A DNA stretch of 17,848 nucleotides from Arcobacter sp. UBA7394. GTDB taxonomy: Bacteria; Campylobacterota; Campylobacteria; Campylobacterales; Arcobacteraceae. The stretch lies in contig DKNG01000176.1 of assembly GCA_002470185.1 (NCBI GenBank), forward strand, positions 1 to 17,848. Reading direction: 5' to 3'. Positions 7,578-14,125 of this stretch are shown piece by piece. How positions within the stretch are numbered: position 1 is the first letter of the stretch; each line of letters starts with the position of its first letter. The translations under genes and the position numbers were made by a program. The notes under the pieces were generated by a model, which was given only the letters and a program-made list of their open reading frames with translations, searched no databases and was not told the DNA's origin.

Positions 7578-7984
7578 AATAATTTCTTCTCATCTTCTAC
7601 TTTTAATATTAGAAATCCAACTAATATAAATACAATATTCTTAACTATATATTGCCCTACAATTGTAAAAGCATAAGGAGCATTTGTAAAACTAAGCTCT
7701 GGGAAAATAAACAGAGGTAAGAAAGTCAAAACCATATGAATTAAAAATAGTATAGTAAAATACCTTGTATATATTCCAAGAATAAATCCAATTCCTACTA
7801 ATACTTCCCATAAAGCTAATAATTTAATTGAAATTATTGATGGAATTAATCCATTAAACATCCAATTAATTGTATTTATTGCTAAATCTTCCGCAGGGCT
7901 TAACTCTGGGAAAAATTTCAACATTCCATACCATAAGAATATTATTCCCAAAGAAATTCTCAACAAGTTTACTATATTTTTCAA
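7559..7984 (-). CDS. DoxX-family small membrane protein
   Basis: This 141-residue protein has the DoxX layout: an N-terminal amphipathic start leading to LRISLGIIFLWYGMLKFFP (8-26), then three more hydrophobic spans around 50-70, 75-95 and 108-127. DoxX-like proteins are four-helix inner-membrane proteins; some are tied to redox or thiol stress, but most are uncharacterised. The start is TTG at 7984, served by a GGAG five bases upstream; no ATG is available in the first helix. The promoter region carries a near-consensus Fur-type palindrome (8007-8021) overlapping a TATAAT, so iron-dependent repression is likely. Its neighbour upstream on the same strand, the ankyrin gene, has a similar box, so the two may share a regulator without sharing a transcript. 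Confidence 0.82.
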   Translation of the reverse strand: MKNIVNLLRISLGIIFLWYGMLKFFPELSPAEDLAINTINWMFNGLIPSIISIKLLALWEVLVGIGFILGIYTRYFTILFLIHMVLTFLPLFIFPELSFTNAPYAFTIVGQYIVKNIVFILVGFLILKVEDEKKLLNKSSI

Positions 7985-8004
7985 AACAACTCCAGATTAT
8001 TAAT

Positions 8005-8023
8005 TTTGATAATTATAATCAAA
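8005..8023 (-). promoter_or_regulatory. Fur-type box over the doxX-like promoter
   Basis: TGATAATTATAATCA at 8007-8021 differs from the idealised 7-1-7 Fur box TGATAATnATTATCA at one position, and is extended by TT and AA to 8005-8023. A minus-strand TATAAT (complement of 8012-8017) lies inside it, 28 bases before the TTG start, so a bound repressor would block RNA polymerase. The match is seen; Fur as the binder is inferred. Confidence 0.6.
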
Positions 8024-8101
8024 TAAGATTAAAACCTTTATATAAATAAGCCCTTTTTTATTATAGTTTTATCAATAGGAGTTAATATAATATTTAATTA
8101 T

Positions 8102-8707
8102 TTAGCTCTTAATAAGAATTTTAAATTTATCAATTAAAAACTCTATTTTTAAATCATAAGCTAAACTCAGTGCACTATTTCCTAATTCATCTTCATGACT
8201 AATTAAAGCCCCATTGTTAATAAGATAATCAATACTTTGTAACTTATTATATAAAACTGCATAAATTAATGGTGTTGATTTAACATTATCAAATTCATTA
8301 ATATCTAAACCACAATTTTTTAAGCACTTAATCATTTTTACATCATTTTTGTAAACAGCATAATTTATCGCAGATAAACTATCTGTCACATTCCTATTAA
8401 TACCAAGTTCAATTAGTTTTCTAATAACTTTAAACTTACGATTATATATCGCCCAAAAAAGTGCATTTCTTCCATTATCATCTCTTACATTTAGATTTAG
8501 TCCAAGTGATATTAATTGTTCTATTTTGTCATCTAACCCTAAGGAAACTGCTTCAAATAATAAATTCCAGCCACTTTTATTTGAATGATTTATATCGGCA
8601 CCATTTAATAGTAATAGTTCAAAAGTACTTTTGTTATCTAAGTTAAAAAATAATTCACTTGATAGTATTTCACTAAAAGACCTATTAATTATAATATTAT
8701 TTGACAT
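8102..8707 (-). CDS. Ankyrin-repeat protein, 201 residues
   Basis: The protein is almost entirely ankyrin repeats, about five of roughly 33 residues. Repeat cores include STFELLLLNGADINHSNKSG, DDKIEQLISLGLNLNVRDDN, FKVIRKLIELGINRNVTDS, VKMIKCLKNCGLDINEFDN and LQSIDYLINNGALISHEDEL. There is no signal peptide, so it is probably a cytoplasmic protein-binding module. ATG at 8707 follows a GAGGAGAG ribosome site. In Campylobacter jejuni a small ankyrin protein next to katA (Cj1386) helps heme reach catalase; here katA is 7 kb away, so equivalence is only a hypothesis. A near-consensus Fur-type box (8731-8745) overlaps its likely -10, and a separate perfect palindrome lies at 8718-8732. I see no clear terminator after it. 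Confidence 0.88.
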   Translation of the reverse strand: MSNNIIINRSFSEILSSELFFNLDNKSTFELLLLNGADINHSNKSGWNLLFEAVSLGLDDKIEQLISLGLNLNVRDDNGRNALFWAIYNRKFKVIRKLIELGINRNVTDSLSAINYAVYKNDVKMIKCLKNCGLDINEFDNVKSTPLIYAVLYNKLQSIDYLINNGALISHEDELGNSALSLAYDLKIEFLIDKFKILIKS

Positions 8708-8717
8708 TTTCTCTCCT

Positions 8718-8750
8718 CAATATTTAATATTGATAATTGTTATCATAATA
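8718..8750 (-). promoter_or_regulatory. Fur-type box plus a second palindrome upstream of the ankyrin gene
   Basis: TGATAATTGTTATCA at 8731-8745 matches TGATAATnATTATCA at all but one position. A minus-strand TATTAT (complement of 8745-8750) abuts it as the probable -10. Overlapping by two bases on the gene side is a perfect 7-1-7 palindrome, CAATATTTAATATTG (8718-8732), reaching the edge of the ribosome site. The two sites could bind the same or different dimers. Confidence 0.6.
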
Positions 8751-8775
8751 AAGTTATTCTTAATTACTCATTAAG

Positions 8776-8804
8776 GGAAAAAAGAAGATTAGAAAATCTA
8801 ATCT
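8776..8804 (-). terminator. Terminator of the AI-2E-family permease gene
   Basis: On the minus strand AGATTAG and CTAATCT (8786-8792 with 8798-8804, 5-base loop) form a stem followed by TCTTTTTTCCC. The permease stop codon at 8803 lies in the stem. Confidence 0.7.
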
Positions 8805-9912
8805 ACTTTTTACTAGAAGGTATGAATATTTTCCCATCTCCTGATATTAAAATGGCTAGACCTTTAGTATTTTCAAATTGAGAAAGTATAATTAAAAGAA
8901 TCATCATTAAAGGAACAGATAAAAACATTCCAATTGTTCCCCACATAGCACCCCAAATTACTAATGATAAAATCACAACAAATTGAGATATATTTAATTT
9001 ATTTCCCATAAGCCTTGGATAAAGTATATTTCCAATTACAAACTGGATTAAAGCTAAACAAGCTAATAAAAACATTACTTGTGTTAAATCTGTAAACTGT
9101 ACTAATGCAAAAGCTACTGGTACTAAAACAGCTATAATACTTCCAATAGTAGGAATAAAATTTAATATAAAAGCAATAAATCCCCAAAGTATTGCACCTT
9201 GTAAGCCAAACATCTCACATATTAAATATGTCAAAAACCCTGTAAACATACTAATGATTGTTGTAATAGATAAATACATTCTAATTGTATGAGAAATTGA
9301 AGATAATACCTCTTTTGCTTTTGATCTTGTATCATAGTTTTTAAATAAAGCATTTATTTTTGCATTAAAAAATCTTTGATCAATTAATAAAAAAAGTACA
9401 TAAAGTAAAATTTGCATAATATTACTAACAATTGAGCTAAAAGCTGAAATCACTTTGTTAATTAAAGAAGCTATACTAAACTGCTCAAATAACTTCTCTA
9501 AACGTATTGCTATATCAAAACCAGTTTTATTTGATAACTGCTCTATTAATACATTAAACTTATCATCTAATTGTGCAATAGTAGAACTAAGCTCAACCAT
9601 AGAAGAAGCAATAAAACTACCAATTTGAAGCATAGATACTACTATTACTATTAAAGACAGAGGAATAGCTATTAAATCGCCTATATTTGAGTCTAAATAA
9701 GGAAGTTTCTTAATTTGATTTGCTAAGGCGTTAATTAAGAACCAAATTAAAATTGCAATTGCTATTGGAGTTAATATATTGTTTAAAGTTGAGAGAGAAT
9801 AAACCATAATAAACATAAATGCAAGAAAATAAAATGCTGATGCAAAGTTTGTATTATAAAGTCTAGGTTGGGGATTATCGTTTGTTACTATATTTTGTTT
9901 TAAGTGATCCAA
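8803..9912 (-). CDS. AI-2E family (PerM/TqsA-like) membrane permease
   Basis: This 369-residue protein belongs to the AI-2E/UPF0118 transporter family. It has the family layout: two N-terminal membrane spans (about 25-65), a third near 78-100, a soluble helical stretch, and a dense C-terminal group of spans from about 160 to 345. It carries the characteristic segment GAILWGFIAFILNFIPTIGS (near 235-255) and the PRLMGNKLNIS loop. Members include TqsA, tied to autoinducer-2 export, and sodium/proton antiporters, so the substrate is uncertain. The start is TTG at 9912 with AAAAGG seven bases upstream; the next ATG lies inside the first membrane span. It sits 54 bases after the 217-residue gene and may be read through from it. 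Confidence 0.9.
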   Translation of the reverse strand: MDHLKQNIVTNDNPQPRLYNTNFASAFYFLAFMFIMVYSLSTLNNILTPIAIAILIWFLINALANQIKKLPYLDSNIGDLIAIPLSLIVIVVSMLQIGSFIASSMVELSSTIAQLDDKFNVLIEQLSNKTGFDIAIRLEKLFEQFSIASLINKVISAFSSIVSNIMQILLYVLFLLIDQRFFNAKINALFKNYDTRSKAKEVLSSISHTIRMYLSITTIISMFTGFLTYLICEMFGLQGAILWGFIAFILNFIPTIGSIIAVLVPVAFALVQFTDLTQVMFLLACLALIQFVIGNILYPRLMGNKLNISQFVVILSLVIWGAMWGTIGMFLSVPLMMILLIILSQFENTKGLAILISGDGKIFIPSSKK

Positions 9913-9966
9913 GTTTTTACCTTTTAAATTATTAGGATAATAATATCAGATAATATATTTAAAAGA

Positions 9967-10620
9967 CTAAAGTTTGTTATTTTCTAAGAATTTTGTATCA
10001 ACTTGTTTTTCTAAGTCAGTTTTTAACATCTCTTCAATTTTTTTATCAATTAAATCAAATGTTTTAGATTCAGTATTAGTTGTAATAACTGGTTTTTCTT
10101 TGTTAAAGATTTTTTGAGCTTCTTCGTAGCCTCTTTTTAAACCTCTTTTTGTTTCTTCTAAAGCATCTACATCATTACCAGTAATTTTTTCTACATACTT
10201 GGCAATTCTTTTTGCAGTTTCATCTTCAGCGAAAAAAGAGTCTTTTTTTAATAAATCTTTAGCTTCTTTTTTATCAAGTTTTGATAATTCTTTACCTTCA
10301 TAACCTATTGATTCTAAAGTTAATTCATCACCAAATTTTTTACCTTCAAAGAAAGATGCATAATCAGAGTTTCCATTAGCTATTTGAGATACTACATGTT
10401 GAGCATTTGCATTTGCTTGGGAAAATTGCGCAGTTTTTTTATTTATAAAGTTTTGGATATTGTCATTTGAGATATTTACACTAACTGCTGAGAAGTTAAG
10501 TTTTGTCTCTTCTGTTTTTTCAACTAATTGAGTTTTATCTAAGTCATTAGATGTTTCACTTGGTTGATTCGTAGTGACATTGTTAAAATATAGATTATTT
10601 TGCTCTATACTCAAATTCAT
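9967..10620 (-). CDS. Conserved Campylobacterota protein of unknown function ('hydrogenase-4 component G'-like label)
   Basis: The 217-residue protein has no membrane span or signal peptide and is rich in Lys, Glu and Asn. Residues 1-75 look disordered. Residues 85-165 look folded and helical, with LTLESIGYEGKELSKLDKKE, then SFFAEDETAKRIAKYV, then a long charged helix. I recall this pattern from Campylobacterota proteins given the name 'hydrogenase-4 component G', which appears to be a propagated label: nothing here resembles a membrane hydrogenase subunit. ATG at 10620 has AAAGGA seven bases upstream, and a minus-strand TATAAT at 10644-10649 gives a likely promoter. Function unknown; the disordered N-terminus plus helical C-terminus would suit a structural or scaffold role, but that is a guess. 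Confidence 0.75.
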   Translation of the reverse strand: MNLSIEQNNLYFNNVTTNQPSETSNDLDKTQLVEKTEETKLNFSAVSVNISNDNIQNFINKKTAQFSQANANAQHVVSQIANGNSDYASFFEGKKFGDELTLESIGYEGKELSKLDKKEAKDLLKKDSFFAEDETAKRIAKYVEKITGNDVDALEETKRGLKRGYEEAQKIFNKEKPVITTNTESKTFDLIDKKIEEMLKTDLEKQVDTKFLENNKL

Positions 10621-10643
10621 TATGTATCCTTTAATATATACTT

Positions 10644-10649
10644 ATTATA
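10644..10649 (-). promoter_or_regulatory. Probable -10 box of the 217-residue protein gene
   Basis: The complement of 10644-10649 reads TATAAT, about 24 bases before the ATG at 10620, with no clear -35. The rest of the 10621-10740 gap shows no strong terminator or other feature. Confidence 0.45.
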
Positions 10650-10740
10650 CTTTTACAATTCTTATTTTTTTCTTAAGTTAAAACAATTTGTATAAGAGTA
10701 ACCTATTAGTGGTAGTTTATAATAAATGTTTAAAGATATA

Positions 10741-11328
10741 TTATTTCTTATATTTCTCTAAAAAAGTATCGATTTCTTCTCTCATAGTATTCATATAACC
10801 TCTTGAGCTTGTATATAAATAAAAGGCTGATTGAACCATAAAGAAATAGAAAGCATTTGTATATCCAATATATACAAAAATTACATCTGCTATAAAGAAG
10901 CAAATAAAGGCATATCCTCTTACAACATGATTATGACTAGACAAAATAAAACTTCCAAAAATAGCAATTGATGCTGCAATTAAATCTATAATTAAAACAG
11001 TAAAATCAATATTTTCCATATTAGGAAGAATTTGAAAAATTAAAATTGAAATATATATTGTTAAGGCGGAAGTCATTAGAAGAACATCTCTTCTTCTATT
11101 CATAGTTAGTCGGTAAATACCTAAAATAGCAGTTACAAAGAAAAGTATCATTTGTATAATTACAGGAACTTTTCCGTTTAAAGTAAAGAATGTTAATAAA
11201 GCAAGGTTTGATATAAAAAAACTTACAAATCCCCAATATAAAGGTCTTGTGTTCTCTTTAGTACTTAGTGATGTTAAGTACGCACCCATAATAGAAAAAA
11301 TTGCACCTAGGGCTTCAAGTATTATCAT
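10741..11328 (-). CDS. Multi-pass inner-membrane protein of unknown function
   Basis: This 195-residue protein has six or seven hydrophobic spans (about 4-20, 30-50, 53-72, 85-100, 107-130, 134-154, 158-173) and ends in a short charged tail. A basic loop, TMNRRRD, near residue 75 suggests a cytoplasmic face. The even spacing of small helices recalls PnuC/SemiSWEET-like or YgjV-like transporters, but I see no diagnostic motif and do not assign a substrate. ATG at 11328 has only a weak GGA-containing ribosome site. A minus-strand promoter with TTGAAA and TATAAT spaced by 16 bases (11357-11384) lies just upstream. The gene diverges from the DTW-domain gene. Confidence 0.7.
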   Translation of the reverse strand: MIILEALGAIFSIMGAYLTSLSTKENTRPLYWGFVSFFISNLALLTFFTLNGKVPVIIQMILFFVTAILGIYRLTMNRRRDVLLMTSALTIYISILIFQILPNMENIDFTVLIIDLIAASIAIFGSFILSSHNHVVRGYAFICFFIADVIFVYIGYTNAFYFFMVQSAFYLYTSSRGYMNTMREEIDTFLEKYKK

Positions 11329-11356
11329 TATTATCCAAACTTATTAAATTTATGCA

Positions 11357-11384
11357 ATTATAGTGAATTTAACCAAATTTTCAA
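11357..11384 (-). promoter_or_regulatory. Promoter of the multi-pass membrane protein gene
   Basis: On the minus strand TTGAAA (complement of 11379-11384) and TATAAT (complement of 11357-11362) are 16 bases apart, a good sigma-70 match. On the opposite strand TATAAT at 11406-11411 is a candidate -10 for the DTW-domain gene. Confidence 0.6.
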
Positions 11385-11437
11385 TAAATATAATGTGTAT
11401 TTAACTATAATTTCAAAAAATCAAAAAAGAAGTATTA

Positions 11438-12100
11438 TTGGAAGAATTAGATTGTAGAGAAAATTGTTATGTTTGTTATAGACCTATTAGTTCTTGTGTA
11501 TGTAAACACACACCAGAAGCTGTTAAAACAAATAGTAAGTTTGTTATATTAATGCACCCAAAAGAGTTTAGAAAAACAAAAAATGGAACCGGTCATATAA
11601 CTAGAAATTCATTAACAAATAGTGAGGTTTTAATTGGTATAGATTTTACAAATAATAAAAGAGTAAATGAACTAATTAATGGTGGAGACTACGAACCTTA
11701 TTTACTTTATCCCCATGAAAATAGTATCAAACTAAATACAGAAGCTCTACCCTCAAATAAAAAACCAGTAATTTTTATATTAGACTCTACTTGGGCTTGT
11801 TCAAAAAAAATGCTCAGAACAAGTAAAAATTTACAAAACTTAAAAAAGATTAGTTTTTTAAATAATAAATCTTCACAATTCAAAATTAAAACACAACCTA
11901 ATCAATACTGTTTATCTACAATTGAATCTACTTTATGTGTATTAGAGCAATTAAATAGATTAAAAGTGGAAAATATTAAAACAGACTCTCTTGATAATTT
12001 TTTAAATCCTTTTGAAAAGATGGTTGACTATCAACTTAAGTGTATTAAAGAGGAAAATGGTTTCGTAAGATATAAACGTCCTTATAAAAAAACTGTTTAA
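11438..12100 (+). CDS. DTW-domain protein, probable tRNA-uridine aminocarboxypropyltransferase (TapT/TuaA type)
   Basis: DTW-domain enzymes add the aminocarboxypropyl group of S-adenosylmethionine to uridine, making acp3U in tRNA. The 220-residue protein begins with the family's zinc-type cysteines, Cys10, Cys13, Cys20 and Cys22 (CYVCYRPISSCVC). It then has LMHPKEFRKTKNGTGHI (38-54), the usual HPxE and TG segment, and the core motif DSTW at 116-119 followed by basic residues. Later, QPNQYCLSTIESTLCVLE fits the conserved ExSTxE-like helix. The start is TTG at 11438 after a weak AGAAG site; no ATG precedes the zinc cysteines. The upstream TATAAT at 11406-11411 is a likely -10. Which tRNA position it modifies cannot be told from sequence. 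Confidence 0.88.
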   Translation: MEELDCRENCYVCYRPISSCVCKHTPEAVKTNSKFVILMHPKEFRKTKNGTGHITRNSLTNSEVLIGIDFTNNKRVNELINGGDYEPYLLYPHENSIKLNTEALPSNKKPVIFILDSTWACSKKMLRTSKNLQNLKKISFLNNKSSQFKIKTQPNQYCLSTIESTLCVLEQLNRLKVENIKTDSLDNFLNPFEKMVDYQLKCIKEENGFVRYKRPYKKTV

Positions 12101-12165
12101 TAAAGTTTATATTTACGATTTTAAACTTAAAAGTAATGTAATCGATTTGAAACAATATAATTTCT

Positions 12166-12187
12166 AAAGGTATTTTTTTCCTTTTTT
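12166..12187 (+). terminator. Weak possible terminator after the DTW gene
   Basis: AAAGG (12166-12170) can pair with CCTTT (12180-12184) over a T-rich loop, followed by more T. The stem is only five pairs, so support is low. The remainder of the 12101-12235 gap holds no other clear structure. Confidence 0.25.
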
Positions 12188-12190
12188 GAA

Positions 12191-12196
12191 TATAAT
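12191..12196 (+). promoter_or_regulatory. Probable -10 box of the L,D-transpeptidase gene
   Basis: TATAAT lies 39 bases before the ATG at 12236, with no recognisable -35. The ribosome site is GGAG about seven bases before that ATG. Confidence 0.5.
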
Positions 12197-12235
12197 AGTA
12201 CAAACTAAGATAAATACAATTATTTGGAGTATAGA

Positions 12236-14095
12236 ATGAAATTTTTATTATTTATATTTGTTTTTCTCTTTCTAAATACTCTATCTTTTGCAAATACACA
12301 ATTGACAGATGAAAAAAACCTAGTAGAAAAACAAATATTAGAAGAGAAAAGCTTTGAAGAGAAAAGCAGTGATTATATTAAAAAACTTTTAAGATCAAGA
12401 AAAGCCCCTTTATTTTTTTTAACAAGAAAAACCTTAAAAAAATACTATAAAACTTTTGATTACCAATTAATTTGGACTAATGAAGATGGAGTTAAAGATA
12501 TTGCTATAAAATTATTAGACAGTATCAAAAATGACCCAGTAATAAAACCTCACTCAAAAGATGCATTTAGATTAAATAAAATTATTAGAGAATTAAACTC
12601 TCTTAATACATCTCCAAAAAGATTTATAGAGAGTATGACTAAAATTGATTTTATGTTAACAGGTGTTTACAATAGATATATGTGGTTTCTCTCAAGAGGA
12701 TACATTGATTGGAAGAAGTTTAAAAGTGAGTTAGAACTTATTAAAGAGAAAGAAGAGATTAATAGTGGTTGGGAAAAGTATAACGTAAGAAAAAACCATA
12801 AAAAACTTCTTTTAAAGGCTATTAATGAAAATGATTTAGATTTAGCTTTTAATGAAGTAAACTTTACTTACCCACAAGCAAAAGAGTTATCACATAAAAT
12901 ACTTGATTTTGAAACTATTGCTCAAAATGGCGGTTATACAATACTACCTAAAAGTAAAGCTTTAAAACTTGGTAAGATATCGCCAACTATCAAAATACTA
13001 AGACAAAGATTAGTTGAAAGTAATGATCTAGAGAGTAATAACTGTGATATTGACTCAATGCCCCAAGCACAAGAATATAGTGATACCAAAGAAGTAAGGT
13101 TAGTTACTCAAGGCTCTGATATTATTGAAAATGACTGTTTTGAGTTATTTGATGAAAGTGTAAAAGATGCAGTTATCTCATTTCAAAAAAGACATGGTAT
13201 AGAAGCAGATGGAATTGTTGGACCAAATACAAGAAAATATCTAAATATCCCAGTTGAAAATAAAATCACTCAAATGAGATTAAACTTAGAAAGAATGAGA
13301 TGGATGCCTAGAGATTTAGGTGAGAAGTTCTTAGTTATTAATATCCCAGAATATAAATTAAAAATGTATGATGAGGAAAAAGTAAAATTAGATATGAGAA
13401 TTGTAGTAGGAAAAAGAAAACACCCTACTCCTGTATTTTCTCATAAAATGTCATTTATAGTAATTAATCCTTATTGGAAAATTCCCAATAGTATTGTTAC
13501 AAAAGAGATTATTCCAAAAATGCTTAAAGAACCTGATTATCTGACAAAAACAGGAATTAATGTACATCAAACTTGGGATATAAATTCTGATATTTTAGAC
13601 TCTAATAGTGTAAATTGGAGTTTATATATTAAAGAAAAAACAACAGCTGAACCAGGTGATATAAAAGAAAATCAAACAATTGCAGTAGAAAAGAAACTAC
13701 CTATCTACAGATTTATTCAAGTTCCAAGTGATACTAATCCTCTTGGAAGAATTAAGTTTATGTTTCCTAATAGATATTCAGTTTATTTACATGATAGCCC
13801 AGCAAAACATATATTCGAGTATGATAAAAGAGCTTATTCTCATGGTTGTGTTAGACTTGCTCAACCAAAAAAATTACTTGAAGCTATTGCATCTAGTGAC
13901 GTAAATGTAGACTACACAGAGGCTAATAAGTTTTTAGAGGAAATTGATAAAACTCAAATCCAATTAGATAAGAAAATTCCAGTACATATGGTTTATTTGA
14001 CATCATGGATTGATGAAAAAGGTATTATTCAATTTAGAGATGATATTTATAAATATGATGAAATTCAAAAAGAGTTGTTATATAAAATAAACTAA
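12236..14095 (+). CDS. YcbB/LdtD-type L,D-transpeptidase, exported
   Basis: These periplasmic enzymes form 3-3 peptidoglycan crosslinks. Residues 1-18 are a signal sequence (FLLFIFVFLFLNTLSFA). A helical scaffold region follows, with a peptidoglycan-binding motif near 309-337 (ISFQKRHGIEADGIVGPNT). The YkuD catalytic domain begins near 363 (KFLVINIPEYKLKMY). The active site is visible as His519 (VYLHDSPAK), His536 and Cys538 in SHGCVRL. The PGxxNPLGxxKFMFPN-like stretch before it is typical of YcbB. The 619-residue length fits. I prefer ATG at 12236 over an in-frame TTG at 12224, because the TTG overlaps the GGAG ribosome site and the ATG begins a clean signal peptide. The gene stands alone and ends in a strong hairpin. 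In curved or helical relatives such enzymes affect cell shape; here that is inference. Confidence 0.93.
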   Translation: MKFLLFIFVFLFLNTLSFANTQLTDEKNLVEKQILEEKSFEEKSSDYIKKLLRSRKAPLFFLTRKTLKKYYKTFDYQLIWTNEDGVKDIAIKLLDSIKNDPVIKPHSKDAFRLNKIIRELNSLNTSPKRFIESMTKIDFMLTGVYNRYMWFLSRGYIDWKKFKSELELIKEKEEINSGWEKYNVRKNHKKLLLKAINENDLDLAFNEVNFTYPQAKELSHKILDFETIAQNGGYTILPKSKALKLGKISPTIKILRQRLVESNDLESNNCDIDSMPQAQEYSDTKEVRLVTQGSDIIENDCFELFDESVKDAVISFQKRHGIEADGIVGPNTRKYLNIPVENKITQMRLNLERMRWMPRDLGEKFLVINIPEYKLKMYDEEKVKLDMRIVVGKRKHPTPVFSHKMSFIVINPYWKIPNSIVTKEIIPKMLKEPDYLTKTGINVHQTWDINSDILDSNSVNWSLYIKEKTTAEPGDIKENQTIAVEKKLPIYRFIQVPSDTNPLGRIKFMFPNRYSVYLHDSPAKHIFEYDKRAYSHGCVRLAQPKKLLEAIASSDVNVDYTEANKFLEEIDKTQIQLDKKIPVHMVYLTSWIDEKGIIQFRDDIYKYDEIQKELLYKIN

Positions 14096-14125
14096 TTTAA
14101 TCAAAGATTTTAGTCTTTGATTAAA
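14096..14125. terminator. Bidirectional hairpin shared by the L,D-transpeptidase and 379-residue genes
   Basis: TTTAATCAAAGA (14096-14107) and TCTTTGATTAAA (14114-14125) form a perfect 12-pair stem with a 6-base loop. The plus gene's TAA (14093-14095) abuts the stem, and the minus gene's stop (14110-14112) sits in the loop, so the right arm encodes its last residues. Confidence 0.85.

Noticed and set aside
8461..8646. Plus-strand open frame within the ankyrin gene
   Set aside because: Shadow frame with biased composition and no ribosome site.
8999..9187. Second minus-strand frame inside the AI-2E permease gene
   Set aside because: Phe/Tyr/Ser-rich alternative frame of a clear membrane protein gene.
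9936..9955. ATTATTAGGATAATAAT palindrome upstream of the AI-2E permease gene as a Fur box
   Set aside because: The half-sites are in the wrong arrangement for a 7-1-7 box, and such words are expected by chance in AT-rich gaps.
12224..12235. TTG start four codons upstream of the L,D-transpeptidase ATG
   Set aside because: It overlaps the GGAG ribosome site that serves ATG 12236, which begins a normal signal peptide.
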